Source: Erwinia sp. SLM-02 (GTDB taxonomy: Bacteria; Pseudomonadota; Gammaproteobacteria; Enterobacterales; Enterobacteriaceae). From it: a DNA stretch of 64,000 nucleotides. Location: positions 310,001 through 374,000 of the forward strand of contig NZ_JAQISN010000004.1 of assembly GCF_037450285.1 (NCBI RefSeq), read 5' to 3'. Positions 33,094 through 41,370 of this stretch are shown piece by piece (the stretch's first letter is position 1; each line of letters begins with the position of its first letter). Made by a program: the position numbers and the translations under genes. The notes below the pieces were generated by a model. The model was not told the DNA's origin and made no database searches. It worked only from the letters and a program-made list of their open reading frames with translations.

Positions 33094-33134
33094 TATAATC
33101 TTCCTCTGCTGCGTGAGCATTTGCCGCAGAGGAA
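33094..33134 (+). promoter_or_regulatory. Extended -10 promoter and hairpin before rpoH
   Basis: TGATATAAT (33091-33099) is a perfect -10 with the extended TGN element and no good -35, right after ftsX. Downstream, TTCCTCTGC (33101-33109) and GCAGAGGAA (33126-33134) form a 9-bp stem. This is the position of a distal rpoH promoter in enteric bacteria. Confidence 0.5.
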
Positions 33135-33216
33135 GTTAAAACGCATCACTTCCCACTGCTTTCAGGCACTCGCCAACGGCTTTAAGAACGTGTATAAATT
33201 ATCCCTGATTAAAATT

Positions 33217-33243
33217 GAACTTGTGGATAACTTCGGCGTCTTA
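33217..33243 (+). promoter_or_regulatory. Sigma-E type rpoH promoter with embedded DnaA box
   Basis: GAACTT (33217-33222), a 16-bp spacer and TCTTA (33239-33243) fit a sigma-E promoter like E. coli rpoH P3 (-10 usually TCTGA). TTGTGGATAA (33221-33230) is a perfect reverse DnaA box inside it; DnaA control of E. coli rpoH promoters is established. Confidence 0.8.
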
Positions 33244-33361
33244 TACCTGTAGAGATTGATGTTCGCACGGATTGCTTTCGATTTATCGTTGCACTTCGCG
33301 TAGGGTATCAGTCGCGTCAGGCTCTGACGCAGTCACGATGCTAAACACTGAGAGGGTTTGA

Positions 33362-34216
33362 ATGACCAAAGAAATGCAAACTTTAGCTATTGCTCCTTTA
33401 GGCAACCTGGATTCCTATATCCGGGCGGCTAATGCCTGGCCTATGCTGACGGCAGAAGAGGAAAAAGCGTTGGCTGAACGGCTGCATTACCAGGGCGATC
33501 TGGAAGCAGCTAAGACGCTGATCCTGTCTCACCTGCGCTTTGTTGTTCATGTTGCTCGTAACTACTCCGGTTACGGCCTGCCGCAGGCAGACCTGATTCA
33601 GGAAGGTAATATCGGCCTGATGAAAGCCGTGCGCCGTTTTAACCCGGAAGTGGGTGTGCGCCTGGTTTCCTTTGCCGTTCACTGGATTAAAGCCGAGATT
33701 CACGAGTACGTTCTGCGCAACTGGCGTATCGTGAAAGTGGCCACCACTAAAGCTCAGCGTAAGCTGTTCTTTAATCTGCGTAAAACCAAGCAGCGTCTGG
33801 GCTGGTTTAACCAGGATGAAGTGGAAATGGTCGCACGCGAGCTGGGCGTGAGCAGTAAAGACGTTCGCGAAATGGAATCGCGCATGGCCGCGCAGGACAT
33901 GACCTTTGACCCAACGCCGGATGATGAAGGCGAAGGTCGTTCCATGGCCCCGATGCTCTATCTGCAGGATAAATCCTCTGACTTTGCCAACGGCATTGAG
34001 GAAGATAACTGGGAAGATCACGCTGCCGATAAGCTGTCCGACGCAATGCAGGGGCTGGACGAACGCAGCCAGCACATCATTCGCGCGCGCTGGCTGGACG
34101 ACGACAATAAAACCACGCTGCAGGAACTGGCCGATCGCTACGGTGTTTCCGCAGAGCGCGTTCGTCAGCTGGAAAAGAACGCCATGAAGAAACTGCGTAT
34201 GGCTATCGAAGCCTGA
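33362..34216 (+). CDS. rpoH: RNA polymerase sigma-32 (heat-shock sigma factor)
   Basis: This 284-residue sigma factor, the same length as E. coli RpoH, directs core polymerase to heat-shock promoters. Region 2 contains HLRFVVHVARNYSGYGLPQADLIQEGNIGLMKAVRRFNPEVGVRLVSFAVHWIKAEIHEYVLRNWRIVK. The RpoH-specific box is QRKLFFNLRK near residue 132. Region 4 ends LQELADRYGVSAERVRQLEKNAMKKLR. ATG 33362 follows GAGAGGG. Complex control is indicated by the upstream sigma-E promoter, DnaA box and extended -10 element. In E. coli the 5' part of this mRNA is a thermosensor; that was not modelled here. Confidence 0.97.
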   Translation: MTKEMQTLAIAPLGNLDSYIRAANAWPMLTAEEEKALAERLHYQGDLEAAKTLILSHLRFVVHVARNYSGYGLPQADLIQEGNIGLMKAVRRFNPEVGVRLVSFAVHWIKAEIHEYVLRNWRIVKVATTKAQRKLFFNLRKTKQRLGWFNQDEVEMVARELGVSSKDVREMESRMAAQDMTFDPTPDDEGEGRSMAPMLYLQDKSSDFANGIEEDNWEDHAADKLSDAMQGLDERSQHIIRARWLDDDNKTTLQELADRYGVSAERVRQLEKNAMKKLRMAIEA

Positions 34217-34250
34217 GCTTAGCGCTCAGACCGCCAGCGATGCCCAAACA

Positions 34251-34278
34251 AAAAAACCGCCTCCAGGGGCGGTTTTTT
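34251..34278 (+). terminator. Terminator after rpoH
   Basis: AAAAAACCGCC (34251-34261) pairs with GGCGGTTTTTT (34268-34278). Confidence 0.9.
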
Positions 34279-34334
34279 GTTGTCAGCGCGAAACCACCAG
34301 CACAGCAATTTTATTCTAAAGCGGGAGAGGGAAA

Positions 34335-35180
34335 ATGGAGACGCTGAATACGCCGCAGGAGCGCGCCACGCTGTTCTGCGTGGAGGAATTCAACGGCATG
34401 AATATGCTGGATGCCAGCTATCGGCATCGCCGTTTTCCCCGCCACGTGCATGACACCTTCTGCGTGGGGGTGATTGAAACCGGCGCGCAGCGCTTCTGGC
34501 GTTCGGGGGGCGATCACGTGGCGCCGAGCGGCGATATCATTCTGGTTAACGCCGACGAAGTGCATACCGGCTGTTCGGAAGTGGCGGGCGGCTGGTCCTA
34601 CCGCGCTATCTATCCCCATCCCGATCTTTTCGCCCGGCTGTCAGCGAGCAGTGAACCCGGCCCGGTGCCGTGGTTTCCCGATGCGGTACTGCACGATCCG
34701 CTATTGTCCGCCCAGCTGCGGCTGGTGTTCTCGCTGCTGCCAGAGCAGGGCAACAGCCTGCTGAAAGAGTCGCTGCTGCTGACCGCTTTCTCCTGGCTGG
34801 TGATGCGCTACAGCCGCACGCGCGTCATGCCGCCCGATCTGGCCGACGCCTGCCGCGCGGTGCTGCCGGTACAGGAACTGATGGCCAGCTGTCCGGAAAA
34901 GAACTGGTCGCTGCAGCAGCTTGCGGACGTCGCGCATCTCAGCCCGTGGCACTTCCTGCGTCAGTTCAAGAAAAGCATCGGGATGACGCCGCATGCCTGG
35001 CTGGTACAGGCCCGGTTGCAGAAGGCGCAGGCGCGGCTGAAACAGGGTGAAACCCTCTCTCAGGTGTCCAGCCTGTGCGGCTTCTCCGACCAGAGTCATT
35101 TCACCCGCCATTTCAAAAACTCGATGGGCGTGACGCCCGGTGAATACGTGCAGGCGCTGAAACGAGGCCGCCGGGGATAA
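34335..35180 (+). CDS. AraC-family regulator upstream of azlCD
   Basis: This 281-residue regulator has an N-terminal cupin-type effector domain (about 20-150; HRRFPRHVHDTFCVGVIETG, GDIILVNADEVHTG) and a C-terminal AraC domain with two HTH units (WSLQQLADVAHLSPWHFLRQFKKSIGMTPHAWL; LSQVSSLCGFSDQSHFTRHFKNSMGVTPGEY). It is transcribed in the same direction as azlC with a 180-bp gap, so it probably controls the exporter. The HVH plus NADEVHTG pattern is typical of AraC regulators paired with AzlC/LysE-type exporters. E. coli has livJ at this place instead. Confidence 0.82.
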   Translation: METLNTPQERATLFCVEEFNGMNMLDASYRHRRFPRHVHDTFCVGVIETGAQRFWRSGGDHVAPSGDIILVNADEVHTGCSEVAGGWSYRAIYPHPDLFARLSASSEPGPVPWFPDAVLHDPLLSAQLRLVFSLLPEQGNSLLKESLLLTAFSWLVMRYSRTRVMPPDLADACRAVLPVQELMASCPEKNWSLQQLADVAHLSPWHFLRQFKKSIGMTPHAWLVQARLQKAQARLKQGETLSQVSSLCGFSDQSHFTRHFKNSMGVTPGEYVQALKRGRRG

Positions 35181-35360
35181 GCAGAAGCGCAGCCTCTTCA
35201 GTTGTATTGCCTGATGATGGCAGGAATGAGCGGACCGAATCTCTGGTGACGGCGGAGTCAAAAGCGCGTGAACTCGCCCTGGCTTAGTCGAGCAATTTTA
35301 TTCAATATTCTACCGGCGTCGCTTGCCACACTGCTGCTGAATTTACTCAGGAGCCGTCAG

Positions 35361-36080
35361 ATGAATCATCCCGTTACTTCCCTCTCTTCCCCTCAGCCGC
35401 CGCCGTGGTCCGGTTTCTGGCGCGGTGCCAGCGGCATGCTGCCGCTCTGTCTGTCGGTGGTGCCGTGGGGCATCCTCGCGGGATCGATGGCCGTTCAGGC
35501 CGGGCTGAGCCTGCCGCAGAGCATCGCCATGTCGACGGTCATTTTCGCCGGTGCGGCCCAGCTGGTGACGCTCGGACTGATGCTGTCCGGTGCCAGCGTG
35601 GCGACCATCGTCATTTCGGTGTTTTTTATCACCGCCCAGCATTTTCTTTACGGCCTGACGATGCGTGAAACCGTTTCCGTGCTGAAAACGCGCTATCGCC
35701 TGCCGATCGGCTTTCTGCTGACCGATGAGCTGTTTGCCCTGAGCTGCGCGCAGCCAAAAGAGAAGCTGACGCCGGGCTATCTGATTGGCGCAGGGCTGAC
35801 GTTTTATCTCAGCTGGGCGCTGTTCAGCCTGCTCGGGATCGCGATGGCGTCCTCGATCCCGGATCTGGATCGCTATCATCTTGATTTTTCGATCGTCGCC
35901 ACCTTTATCACCATCGTGGTGCCGATGATTAAAAACCTCAGCGTGCTGTGCGGCGTGGTGGTTTCTCTGCTGCTGTCGATGGTGCTCAGCCTGTATCAGA
36001 TTGAAGGGGCCATCGCGATTGCCGGCGTGTGTGGCATGTTCTGTTCGGTGCTGGTCGCCCGTTTACGGCAGGAGGCATGA
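35361..36080 (+). CDS. azlC: Branched-chain amino acid exporter large subunit (AzlC family)
   Basis: This 239-residue, seven-helix membrane protein pairs with AzlD to export branched-chain amino acids or analogues (B. subtilis AzlCD, E. coli YgaZH). Family features are PLCLSVVPWGILAGSMAVQAGLSLPQSIAMS, FAGAAQLVTLGLMLSGA, ITAQHFLYGLTMRE and FLLTDELFAL. ATG 35361, preceded by CAGGAG, is used rather than an upstream frame that reads through non-coding sequence. The small partner starts at the stop codon. Confidence 0.87.
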   Translation: MNHPVTSLSSPQPPPWSGFWRGASGMLPLCLSVVPWGILAGSMAVQAGLSLPQSIAMSTVIFAGAAQLVTLGLMLSGASVATIVISVFFITAQHFLYGLTMRETVSVLKTRYRLPIGFLLTDELFALSCAQPKEKLTPGYLIGAGLTFYLSWALFSLLGIAMASSIPDLDRYHLDFSIVATFITIVVPMIKNLSVLCGVVVSLLLSMVLSLYQIEGAIAIAGVCGMFCSVLVARLRQEA

Positions 36081-36391
36081 TGAGCTGGTTATTACTGTTT
36101 ACGCTGGCCGGGGTGGTATTTTTTAACCGCTATCTGTTCCTGGAGCCGGCGGTGCCGGTCAGGCTGCCCGCCGCGATCCGCGAAGCGCTAAAATATTCCG
36201 CCCCCTGTCTGCTGACCGCAATCTGCGGGCCGATTATTTTGCTGAATCACGGCGACGTGCGCGCCCTGAGCGACAATCCCTATCTGTTTGGCGCACTGGT
36301 GGGCGTGCTGATTGCCGCACGGGTGCGCAGTATGGTACTCAGCGTGCTGCTGATCCTGGCAGTGTTCTATCTGCTCTGCTGGTGGATGTAG
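36080..36391 (+). CDS. azlD: Branched-chain amino acid exporter small subunit (AzlD family)
   Basis: This 103-residue membrane protein has three or four helices and is the obligate partner of AzlC. Family traits are FFNRYLFL, FREALKYS-like IREALKYSAPCLLTAICGPIIL, and LFGALVGVLIAARVRSMVLSVLL. The second of two adjacent ATG codons (36080) is 5-6 bases from GGAGG and better placed than ATG 36077. Both overlap the azlC stop, so the two are translationally coupled. Its 3' end overlaps the convergent panM gene by 25 bp. Confidence 0.83.
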   Translation: MSWLLLFTLAGVVFFNRYLFLEPAVPVRLPAAIREALKYSAPCLLTAICGPIILLNHGDVRALSDNPYLFGALVGVLIAARVRSMVLSVLLILAVFYLLCWWM

Positions 36392-36771
36392 CACTTTAGT
36401 TCCGCATCAAACTGAAAACCCGCCGCCTGCATAAAGGCGGCGATCGCCTCAGCGCCGTCCGTCCCGTCGTTGGCTATCTGCCAGCGGGTAACATGCGGAT
36501 TCTGCGCCAGCGTATCCTCCAGCAGATACAGGCCGACCCCGCGTCGGCGCGTCACTTCCCGCACCATCAGCTGCGACAGCCTGCCTTCATTACCGGTTAT
36601 CACCAGCTGTACCGCCGCCAGCAGGCGTTCGTTGAATCGCGCTGCATACAGCCGATGCCGTTCATCCAGCTGCGATTCCAGCCTGTGGGAATCGGCCTGC
36701 GGCCAGATTTTTTGCAGATCGCTGTGGTCCTGTATTGAGAAGTGTTGCAGGCGAATGATGGTTAGCTTCAT
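36367..36771 (-). CDS. panM: PanD maturation factor (GNAT-like) PanM/PanZ
   Basis: This 134-residue acetyltransferase-fold protein triggers self-cleavage of the aspartate decarboxylase proenzyme PanD and, with CoA bound, limits pantothenate synthesis. It matches E. coli PanM/PanZ in MKLTIIRL, DLQKIWPQ, RLYAARFNERLLAAVQ, and the acetyl-CoA loop VREVTRRRGVGLYLLEDTL. ATG 36771 gives the family length. Its position next to liv genes is conserved with E. coli, and it is divergent from livK. Confidence 0.92.
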   Translation of the reverse strand: MKLTIIRLQHFSIQDHSDLQKIWPQADSHRLESQLDERHRLYAARFNERLLAAVQLVITGNEGRLSQLMVREVTRRRGVGLYLLEDTLAQNPHVTRWQIANDGTDGAEAIAAFMQAAGFQFDAELKCYIHQQSR

Positions 36772-37156
36772 TGTAAAAACCCGTCGGTCAGAAAGGCATA
36801 TTGTAGCGAAGTTGACCATACTAAAGCGTGGAAGTTTTCTGTACAAAAACGAGGCGTTCTGTTTCTGAATTAAACAATTTACCGAGTAAATCATTATTCG
36901 GTTAGCAATTGTCCAGCATAAACCGCTGGAAAATTGCCGGAAACGTAACCGTTAATGCCAGCTTATTATGCTGTTGCATCCGCGATTTAGTGAATATGTC
37001 AGTTGATTTACAGCAGAATATTCCTGTTTAATAACCTGAAATTTAACGCCTTTATACCAATAAAATGCCGCATTAATCCCTAAGCCTTTCTTTGTAAAGC
37101 GATTAGGAAAAATGACGGTAAAAAATAGCCAAATCACAACAGATGGGGAAGTTCGG
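36772..37156. promoter_or_regulatory. panM/livK intergenic region with Lrp-like sites
   Basis: This 385-bp region is AT-rich and has no supported gene. CAGCTTATTATGCTG (36959-36973) fits the Lrp consensus YAGHAWATTWTDCTR at 14 of 15 positions, and 37011-37025 fits at 11. E. coli Lrp represses liv genes, so leucine/Lrp control of livKHMGF is expected. A CCAGC/GCTGG hairpin lies at 36913-36929. Confidence 0.65.
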
Positions 37157-38272
37157 ATGAAAATCAGTAAAGGTAGTGCATTCCTGGCGGGCTGCGTAGC
37201 CCTGGCAATGAGCCACGCTGCGTTAGCAAAAGATATCAAAGTAGCGATCGTGGGTGCGATGTCCGGTCCGGTGGCGCAGTATGGCGACATGGAGTTCACC
37301 GGTGCCAAGCAGGCGATTGCTGACATCAACGCCAAAGGCGGCGTGAACGGCAACAAGCTGGTCGGCGTGGAATATGATGATGCCTGCGACCCGAAACAGG
37401 CCGTCGCGGTAGCCAACAAGGTGATTAACGACGGCATCCGCTACGTTATCGGCCATCTGTGCTCTTCCTCTACCCAGCCGGCTTCCGATATCTATGAAGA
37501 TGAAGGCGTGCTGATGATCACCCCGGCTGCCACCGCGCCGGATCTGACCAGCCGCGGCTACAAGCTGGTGATGCGTACCACCGGTCTGGACTCCGACCAG
37601 GGTCCAACCGCCGCGAAATACATCCTGAACGACATCAAACCACAGCGTATCGCGGTGATTCACGATAAGCAGCAATACGGTGAAGGCCTGGCGCGTTCCG
37701 TGCAGGACAGCCTGAAAAAATCCGGCGGCAACGTGGTGATGTTTGAAGGTGTGACCGCTGGGGATAAAGACTTCTCTACCCTGGTTGCGCGCCTGAAGAA
37801 AGAAAACATCGATTTCGTTTACTTCGGCGGCTACTACCCGGAAATGGGCCAGATCCTGCGTCAGTCACGTGCGGCAGGCCTGAAAACCCAGTTCATGGGC
37901 CCGGAAGGCGTGGGTAACTCCTCACTGTCTAACATCGCCGGTGCAGCCTCCGAAGGCATGCTGGTGACGCTGCCTAAGCGTTACGATCAGGTTGCCGCTA
38001 ACCAGCCAATCGTTGACGCGCTGAAGGGCAAAAAACTGGACCCAACCGGTCCGTTCGTCTGGACAACCTACGCCGCACTGCAGTCTCTGACCGCCGGTAT
38101 GGAGCGTAGCAAAAGCGAAGAGCCGGAAGAGATCGTGAAAAACCTGAAAGGCGGCGCGGCAGTGCCAACCGTGATGGGCGATCTGAACTGGGACGAGAAG
38201 GGCGATTTGAAAGGCTTCGAGTTCGGCGTTTTCAAATGGCATGCTGATGGGTCTTCCACGGCGGTGAAGTAA
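37157..38272 (+). CDS. livK: Leucine/branched-chain amino acid periplasmic binding protein
   Basis: This 371-residue binding protein delivers leucine, and possibly other branched-chain amino acids, to LivHMGF. The signal peptide ends at SHAALA; the mature part starts KDIKVAIVGAMSGPVAQYGDMEFTGAKQAI, closely like E. coli LivK/LivJ, and has GVEYDDACDPKQAVAVANK with the first Cys and VIGHLCSSSTQPASDIYEDEGVLMITPAATAP with the second. ATG 37157 (MKISKGSAF) gives the family length of about 370. It is the only such binding protein in the window; the livJ paralogue is absent at its usual position. Hairpins follow before livH. Confidence 0.92.
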   Translation: MKISKGSAFLAGCVALAMSHAALAKDIKVAIVGAMSGPVAQYGDMEFTGAKQAIADINAKGGVNGNKLVGVEYDDACDPKQAVAVANKVINDGIRYVIGHLCSSSTQPASDIYEDEGVLMITPAATAPDLTSRGYKLVMRTTGLDSDQGPTAAKYILNDIKPQRIAVIHDKQQYGEGLARSVQDSLKKSGGNVVMFEGVTAGDKDFSTLVARLKKENIDFVYFGGYYPEMGQILRQSRAAGLKTQFMGPEGVGNSSLSNIAGAASEGMLVTLPKRYDQVAANQPIVDALKGKKLDPTGPFVWTTYAALQSLTAGMERSKSEEPEEIVKNLKGGAAVPTVMGDLNWDEKGDLKGFEFGVFKWHADGSSTAVK

Positions 38273-38282
38273 ACCCGTCTGC

Positions 38283-38353
38283 GGGCCAGGTGAACCTGGC
38301 CCCTGCGGCGAGACGATCATCCCCCGTAGGGGTCGGGCCTGCCCGGCCCTTTG
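38283..38353 (+). terminator. Hairpins between livK and livH (attenuator)
   Basis: GGGCCAGG/CCTGGCCC (38283-38302) and a GGGTCGGGC/GCCCGGCCC-type hairpin followed by TTTGTTG (38331-38353) lie in the 135-bp gap. They would keep livK mRNA more abundant than the membrane genes, as is usual for binding-protein operons. Confidence 0.6.
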
Positions 38354-38407
38354 TTGTATTCATCCTTCTGCCCTGCCTGTGCAGGAGGAATCGTAAGGTA
38401 TTCAGGT

Positions 38408-39334
38408 ATGTCCGAGCAGTTTCTCTATTTCCTGCAGCAAATGTTCAACGGCGTGACGTTGGGCAGCACCTATGCGCTGATCGCCATCGGTTACACCATG
38501 GTGTACGGCATCATCGGCATGATTAACTTTGCCCACGGCGAAGTCTATATGATCGGCAGCTACGTTTCGTTTATCGTCATCGCGGCATTGATGATGATGG
38601 GGATCGATGCCAGCTGGCTGCTGATCGGCTGTGGCTTTGTGGTGGCGGTGGTCATCGCCAGCTGCTACGGCTGGAGCATTGAGCGCGTGGCCTACAGGCC
38701 GGTACGTTCGTCGAAGCGTCTGATCGCGCTGATCTCCGCTATCGGGATGTCGATCTTCCTGCAGAACTACGTCAGCCTGACCCAGGGCTCGCGCGATCTT
38801 GCGCTGCCAAGCCTGGTCACCGGACAGTGGACGCTGGGGGAAAGCAACGGCTTTGCCGCCACCATTTCCACCATGCAGATGGTGATCTGGGCGGTGACCT
38901 TCCTCGCTATGCTGGCGCTGACGCTGTTTATTCGCTACTCCCGCATGGGCCGCGCCTGCCGCGCCTGTGCTGAAGATCTGAAAATGGCCAGCCTGCTGGG
39001 CATCAATACCGACCGCGTGATCTCGCTGACCTTTGTGATCGGCGCGGCGATGGCGGCGGTGGCCGGCGTGCTGCTGGGCCAGTTCTACGGCGTGATTAAC
39101 CCGTACATCGGCTTCATGGCCGGGATGAAGGCCTTCACCGCTGCGGTACTGGGCGGCATCGGCAGCATCCCAGGCGCGATGCTGGGTGGACTGATCCTCG
39201 GTATTGCCGAGGCGCTGACCTCCGCCTATCTGAGCACCGAGTACAAAGACGTGGTGTCATTTGCGCTGCTGATCGTGGTGCTGCTGGTGATGCCAACCGG
39301 TATTCTGGGCCGTCCGGAGGTTGAGAAAGTATGA
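38408..39334 (+). CDS. livH: Branched-chain amino acid ABC transporter permease LivH
   Basis: This 308-residue permease, the same length as E. coli LivH, has about eight helices. It begins MSEQFLYFLQQMFNGVTLGSTYALIAIGYTMVYGIIGMINFAHGEVYMIGSY, the LivH hallmark, and contains RYSRMGRACRACAEDLKMASLLGIN, the coupling-loop segment, and KAFTAAVLGGIGSIPGAMLGG. ATG 38408 is preferred to an upstream in-frame start. It overlaps livM by 4 bp. Confidence 0.95.
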   Translation: MSEQFLYFLQQMFNGVTLGSTYALIAIGYTMVYGIIGMINFAHGEVYMIGSYVSFIVIAALMMMGIDASWLLIGCGFVVAVVIASCYGWSIERVAYRPVRSSKRLIALISAIGMSIFLQNYVSLTQGSRDLALPSLVTGQWTLGESNGFAATISTMQMVIWAVTFLAMLALTLFIRYSRMGRACRACAEDLKMASLLGINTDRVISLTFVIGAAMAAVAGVLLGQFYGVINPYIGFMAGMKAFTAAVLGGIGSIPGAMLGGLILGIAEALTSAYLSTEYKDVVSFALLIVVLLVMPTGILGRPEVEKV

Positions 39335-40605
39335 AAAAGCTTAACCTGCTGAATGCGCTTGTTTCCTCTCTGATGCTGCTGGTGCTGGCCGCGTTCTTTA
39401 TGGGCCTGCGGTTGAACCTCGACGGCACGCACCTGGTGGTCAACAACGCCGGTGACGTGCGCTGGAACTGGATTGCCGTCGGCTGCGGCGTGGTCTTTAT
39501 CTTCCAGATGCTGCGCCCGCTGGTGCAGAGCAGCCTGAAAAAAGTCTCCGGCCCTTCGCTGGTGCTGCCGGGGATTGATGGCTCTACGCCGAAGCAGAAG
39601 CTGTTCCTGCTGGCGCTGGTGGTTGCGGCGGCGGTCTGGCCGTTTATCGTTTCGCGCGGTACGGTGGATATCGCCACCCTGACGCTGATCTACGTGATGC
39701 TCGGACTGGGGCTGAACGTGGTGGTGGGGCTTTCCGGCCTGCTGGTGCTGGGCTACGGCGGCTTCTACGCCATCGGTGCCTATACCTTTGCCTTACTGAA
39801 TCACTACTACGGGCTGGGCTTCTGGCAGTCGCTGCCGCTGGCGGGCATCGTCGCCGCCGGATTTGGTCTGCTGCTGGGCTTCCCGGTGCTGCGCCTGCGC
39901 GGTGACTACCTGGCGATTGTGACGCTTGGCTTCGGCGAGATCGTGCGTATTCTGCTGCTGAATAACACCGAACTGACCGGTGGCCCGAACGGCATCAGCC
40001 AGATCCCGAAACCGTCGTTCTTTGGCCTGGAGTTCAACCGCAGCGTGCGCGACGGCGGCTGGGACACCTTCCATAACTTCTTCGGCCTGAAGTACGACCC
40101 GAGCGATCGTATTATCTTCCTGTACATGGTTGCGCTGCTGCTGGTGGTCATCACCCTGTTCGTGATCAACCGCCTGCTGCGTATGCCGCTGGGCCGCGCC
40201 TGGGAAGCGCTGCGTGAAGACGAAATCGCCTGCCGCTCGCTGGGCCTCAGCCCGACGCGCATCAAGCTGACAGCCTTCACCATCAGCGCCGCGTTTGCCG
40301 GTTTCGCCGGCTGCCTGTTCGCCGCGCGCCAGGGCTTTGTCAGCCCGGAATCCTTCACCTTTGCCGAATCTGCCTTTGTACTGGCGATCGTGGTACTGGG
40401 CGGGATGGGATCGCAGTTTGCGGTGATCCTCGCGGCGGTGCTGCTGGTGGTTTCCCGTGAACTGATGCGCGACCTCAACGAGTACAGCATGCTGGTGCTC
40501 GGTGGATTAATGGTATTGATGATGATCTGGCGTCCGCAGGGGCTGTTGCCGATGAAGCGTCCGCACCTGAAGTTGAAAAATGCGGAAAAAGGAGAGCAGG
40601 CATGA
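39331..40605 (+). CDS. livM: Branched-chain amino acid ABC transporter permease LivM
   Basis: This 424-residue second permease (E. coli 425) has an extra N-terminal membrane segment and then the common core: LIYVMLGLGLNVVVGLSGLLVLGYGGFYAIGAY, LRLRGDYLAIVTLGFGEIVRILLLNN and GRAWEALREDEIACRSLGLSPTRIKLTAF (coupling helix). Its start overlaps the livH stop by 4 bp and its end overlaps the livG start by 4 bp, so all three are translationally coupled. Confidence 0.95.
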   Translation: MKKLNLLNALVSSLMLLVLAAFFMGLRLNLDGTHLVVNNAGDVRWNWIAVGCGVVFIFQMLRPLVQSSLKKVSGPSLVLPGIDGSTPKQKLFLLALVVAAAVWPFIVSRGTVDIATLTLIYVMLGLGLNVVVGLSGLLVLGYGGFYAIGAYTFALLNHYYGLGFWQSLPLAGIVAAGFGLLLGFPVLRLRGDYLAIVTLGFGEIVRILLLNNTELTGGPNGISQIPKPSFFGLEFNRSVRDGGWDTFHNFFGLKYDPSDRIIFLYMVALLLVVITLFVINRLLRMPLGRAWEALREDEIACRSLGLSPTRIKLTAFTISAAFAGFAGCLFAARQGFVSPESFTFAESAFVLAIVVLGGMGSQFAVILAAVLLVVSRELMRDLNEYSMLVLGGLMVLMMIWRPQGLLPMKRPHLKLKNAEKGEQA

Positions 40606-41369
40606 GCCAGCCTTTGTTAACAGTCAATGGCCTGATGATGCGCTTTGGCGGCCTGCTGGCGGTCAACAACGTTGAACTGGAGCTGCGCCAGCAGGAAATC
40701 GTCTCGCTTATCGGCCCGAACGGGGCGGGTAAAACCACGGTATTCAACTGCCTGACCGGGTTCTACAAGCCGACCGGCGGCTCGATTATGCTGGGCGATA
40801 AACAGCTGGCCGGCCTGCCGGGGCAGCAGATCGCCCGTATGGGCGTGGTGCGAACCTTCCAGCACGTGCGCCTGTTCCGTGAAATGACGGTGATCGAGAA
40901 CCTGCTGGTGGCACAGCATCAGCATCTGAAAAGCGGCGTCTTTTCCGGCCTGCTGAAGACCCCGGCCTTCCGTCGGGCGGAAAGCGATGCGCTGGATCGC
41001 GCAGCCACCTGGCTGAAGCGCGTGGGGCTGCTTGAGCTGGCCAACCGTCAGGCGGGGAACCTCGCCTACGGCCAGCAGCGCCGTCTGGAAATTGCCCGCT
41101 GCATGGTCACGCGCCCGGAAATTCTGATGCTGGATGAACCGGCGGCGGGGCTTAACCCGAAAGAAACTCACGAGCTGGATGAGCTGATCGCAGAACTGCG
41201 CGGCGAACATAAAGTCTCGGTACTGCTGATTGAACACGATATGAAACTGGTAATGGGTATTTCTGACCGTATTTATGTGGTGAACCAGGGCACGCCGCTG
41301 GCTAACGGTACGCCGGACGAGATCCGCAACAACCCGGACGTGATCCGCGCTTACCTCGGGGAGGCATAA
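40602..41369 (+). CDS. livG: Branched-chain amino acid ABC transporter ATPase LivG
   Basis: This 255-residue ATPase, identical in length to E. coli LivG, has Walker A IGPNGAGKTT (37-46), the Q-loop VRTFQHVRLF, the signature LAYGQQRRLEIARC (the LivG variant of LSGGQ), Walker B ILMLDEPAAGLNP and the switch His in LIEHDMKLVMGI. It couples ATP hydrolysis to LivHM transport with LivF. Confidence 0.95.
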   Translation: MSQPLLTVNGLMMRFGGLLAVNNVELELRQQEIVSLIGPNGAGKTTVFNCLTGFYKPTGGSIMLGDKQLAGLPGQQIARMGVVRTFQHVRLFREMTVIENLLVAQHQHLKSGVFSGLLKTPAFRRAESDALDRAATWLKRVGLLELANRQAGNLAYGQQRRLEIARCMVTRPEILMLDEPAAGLNPKETHELDELIAELRGEHKVSVLLIEHDMKLVMGISDRIYVVNQGTPLANGTPDEIRNNPDVIRAYLGEA

Positions 41370-41370
41370 G

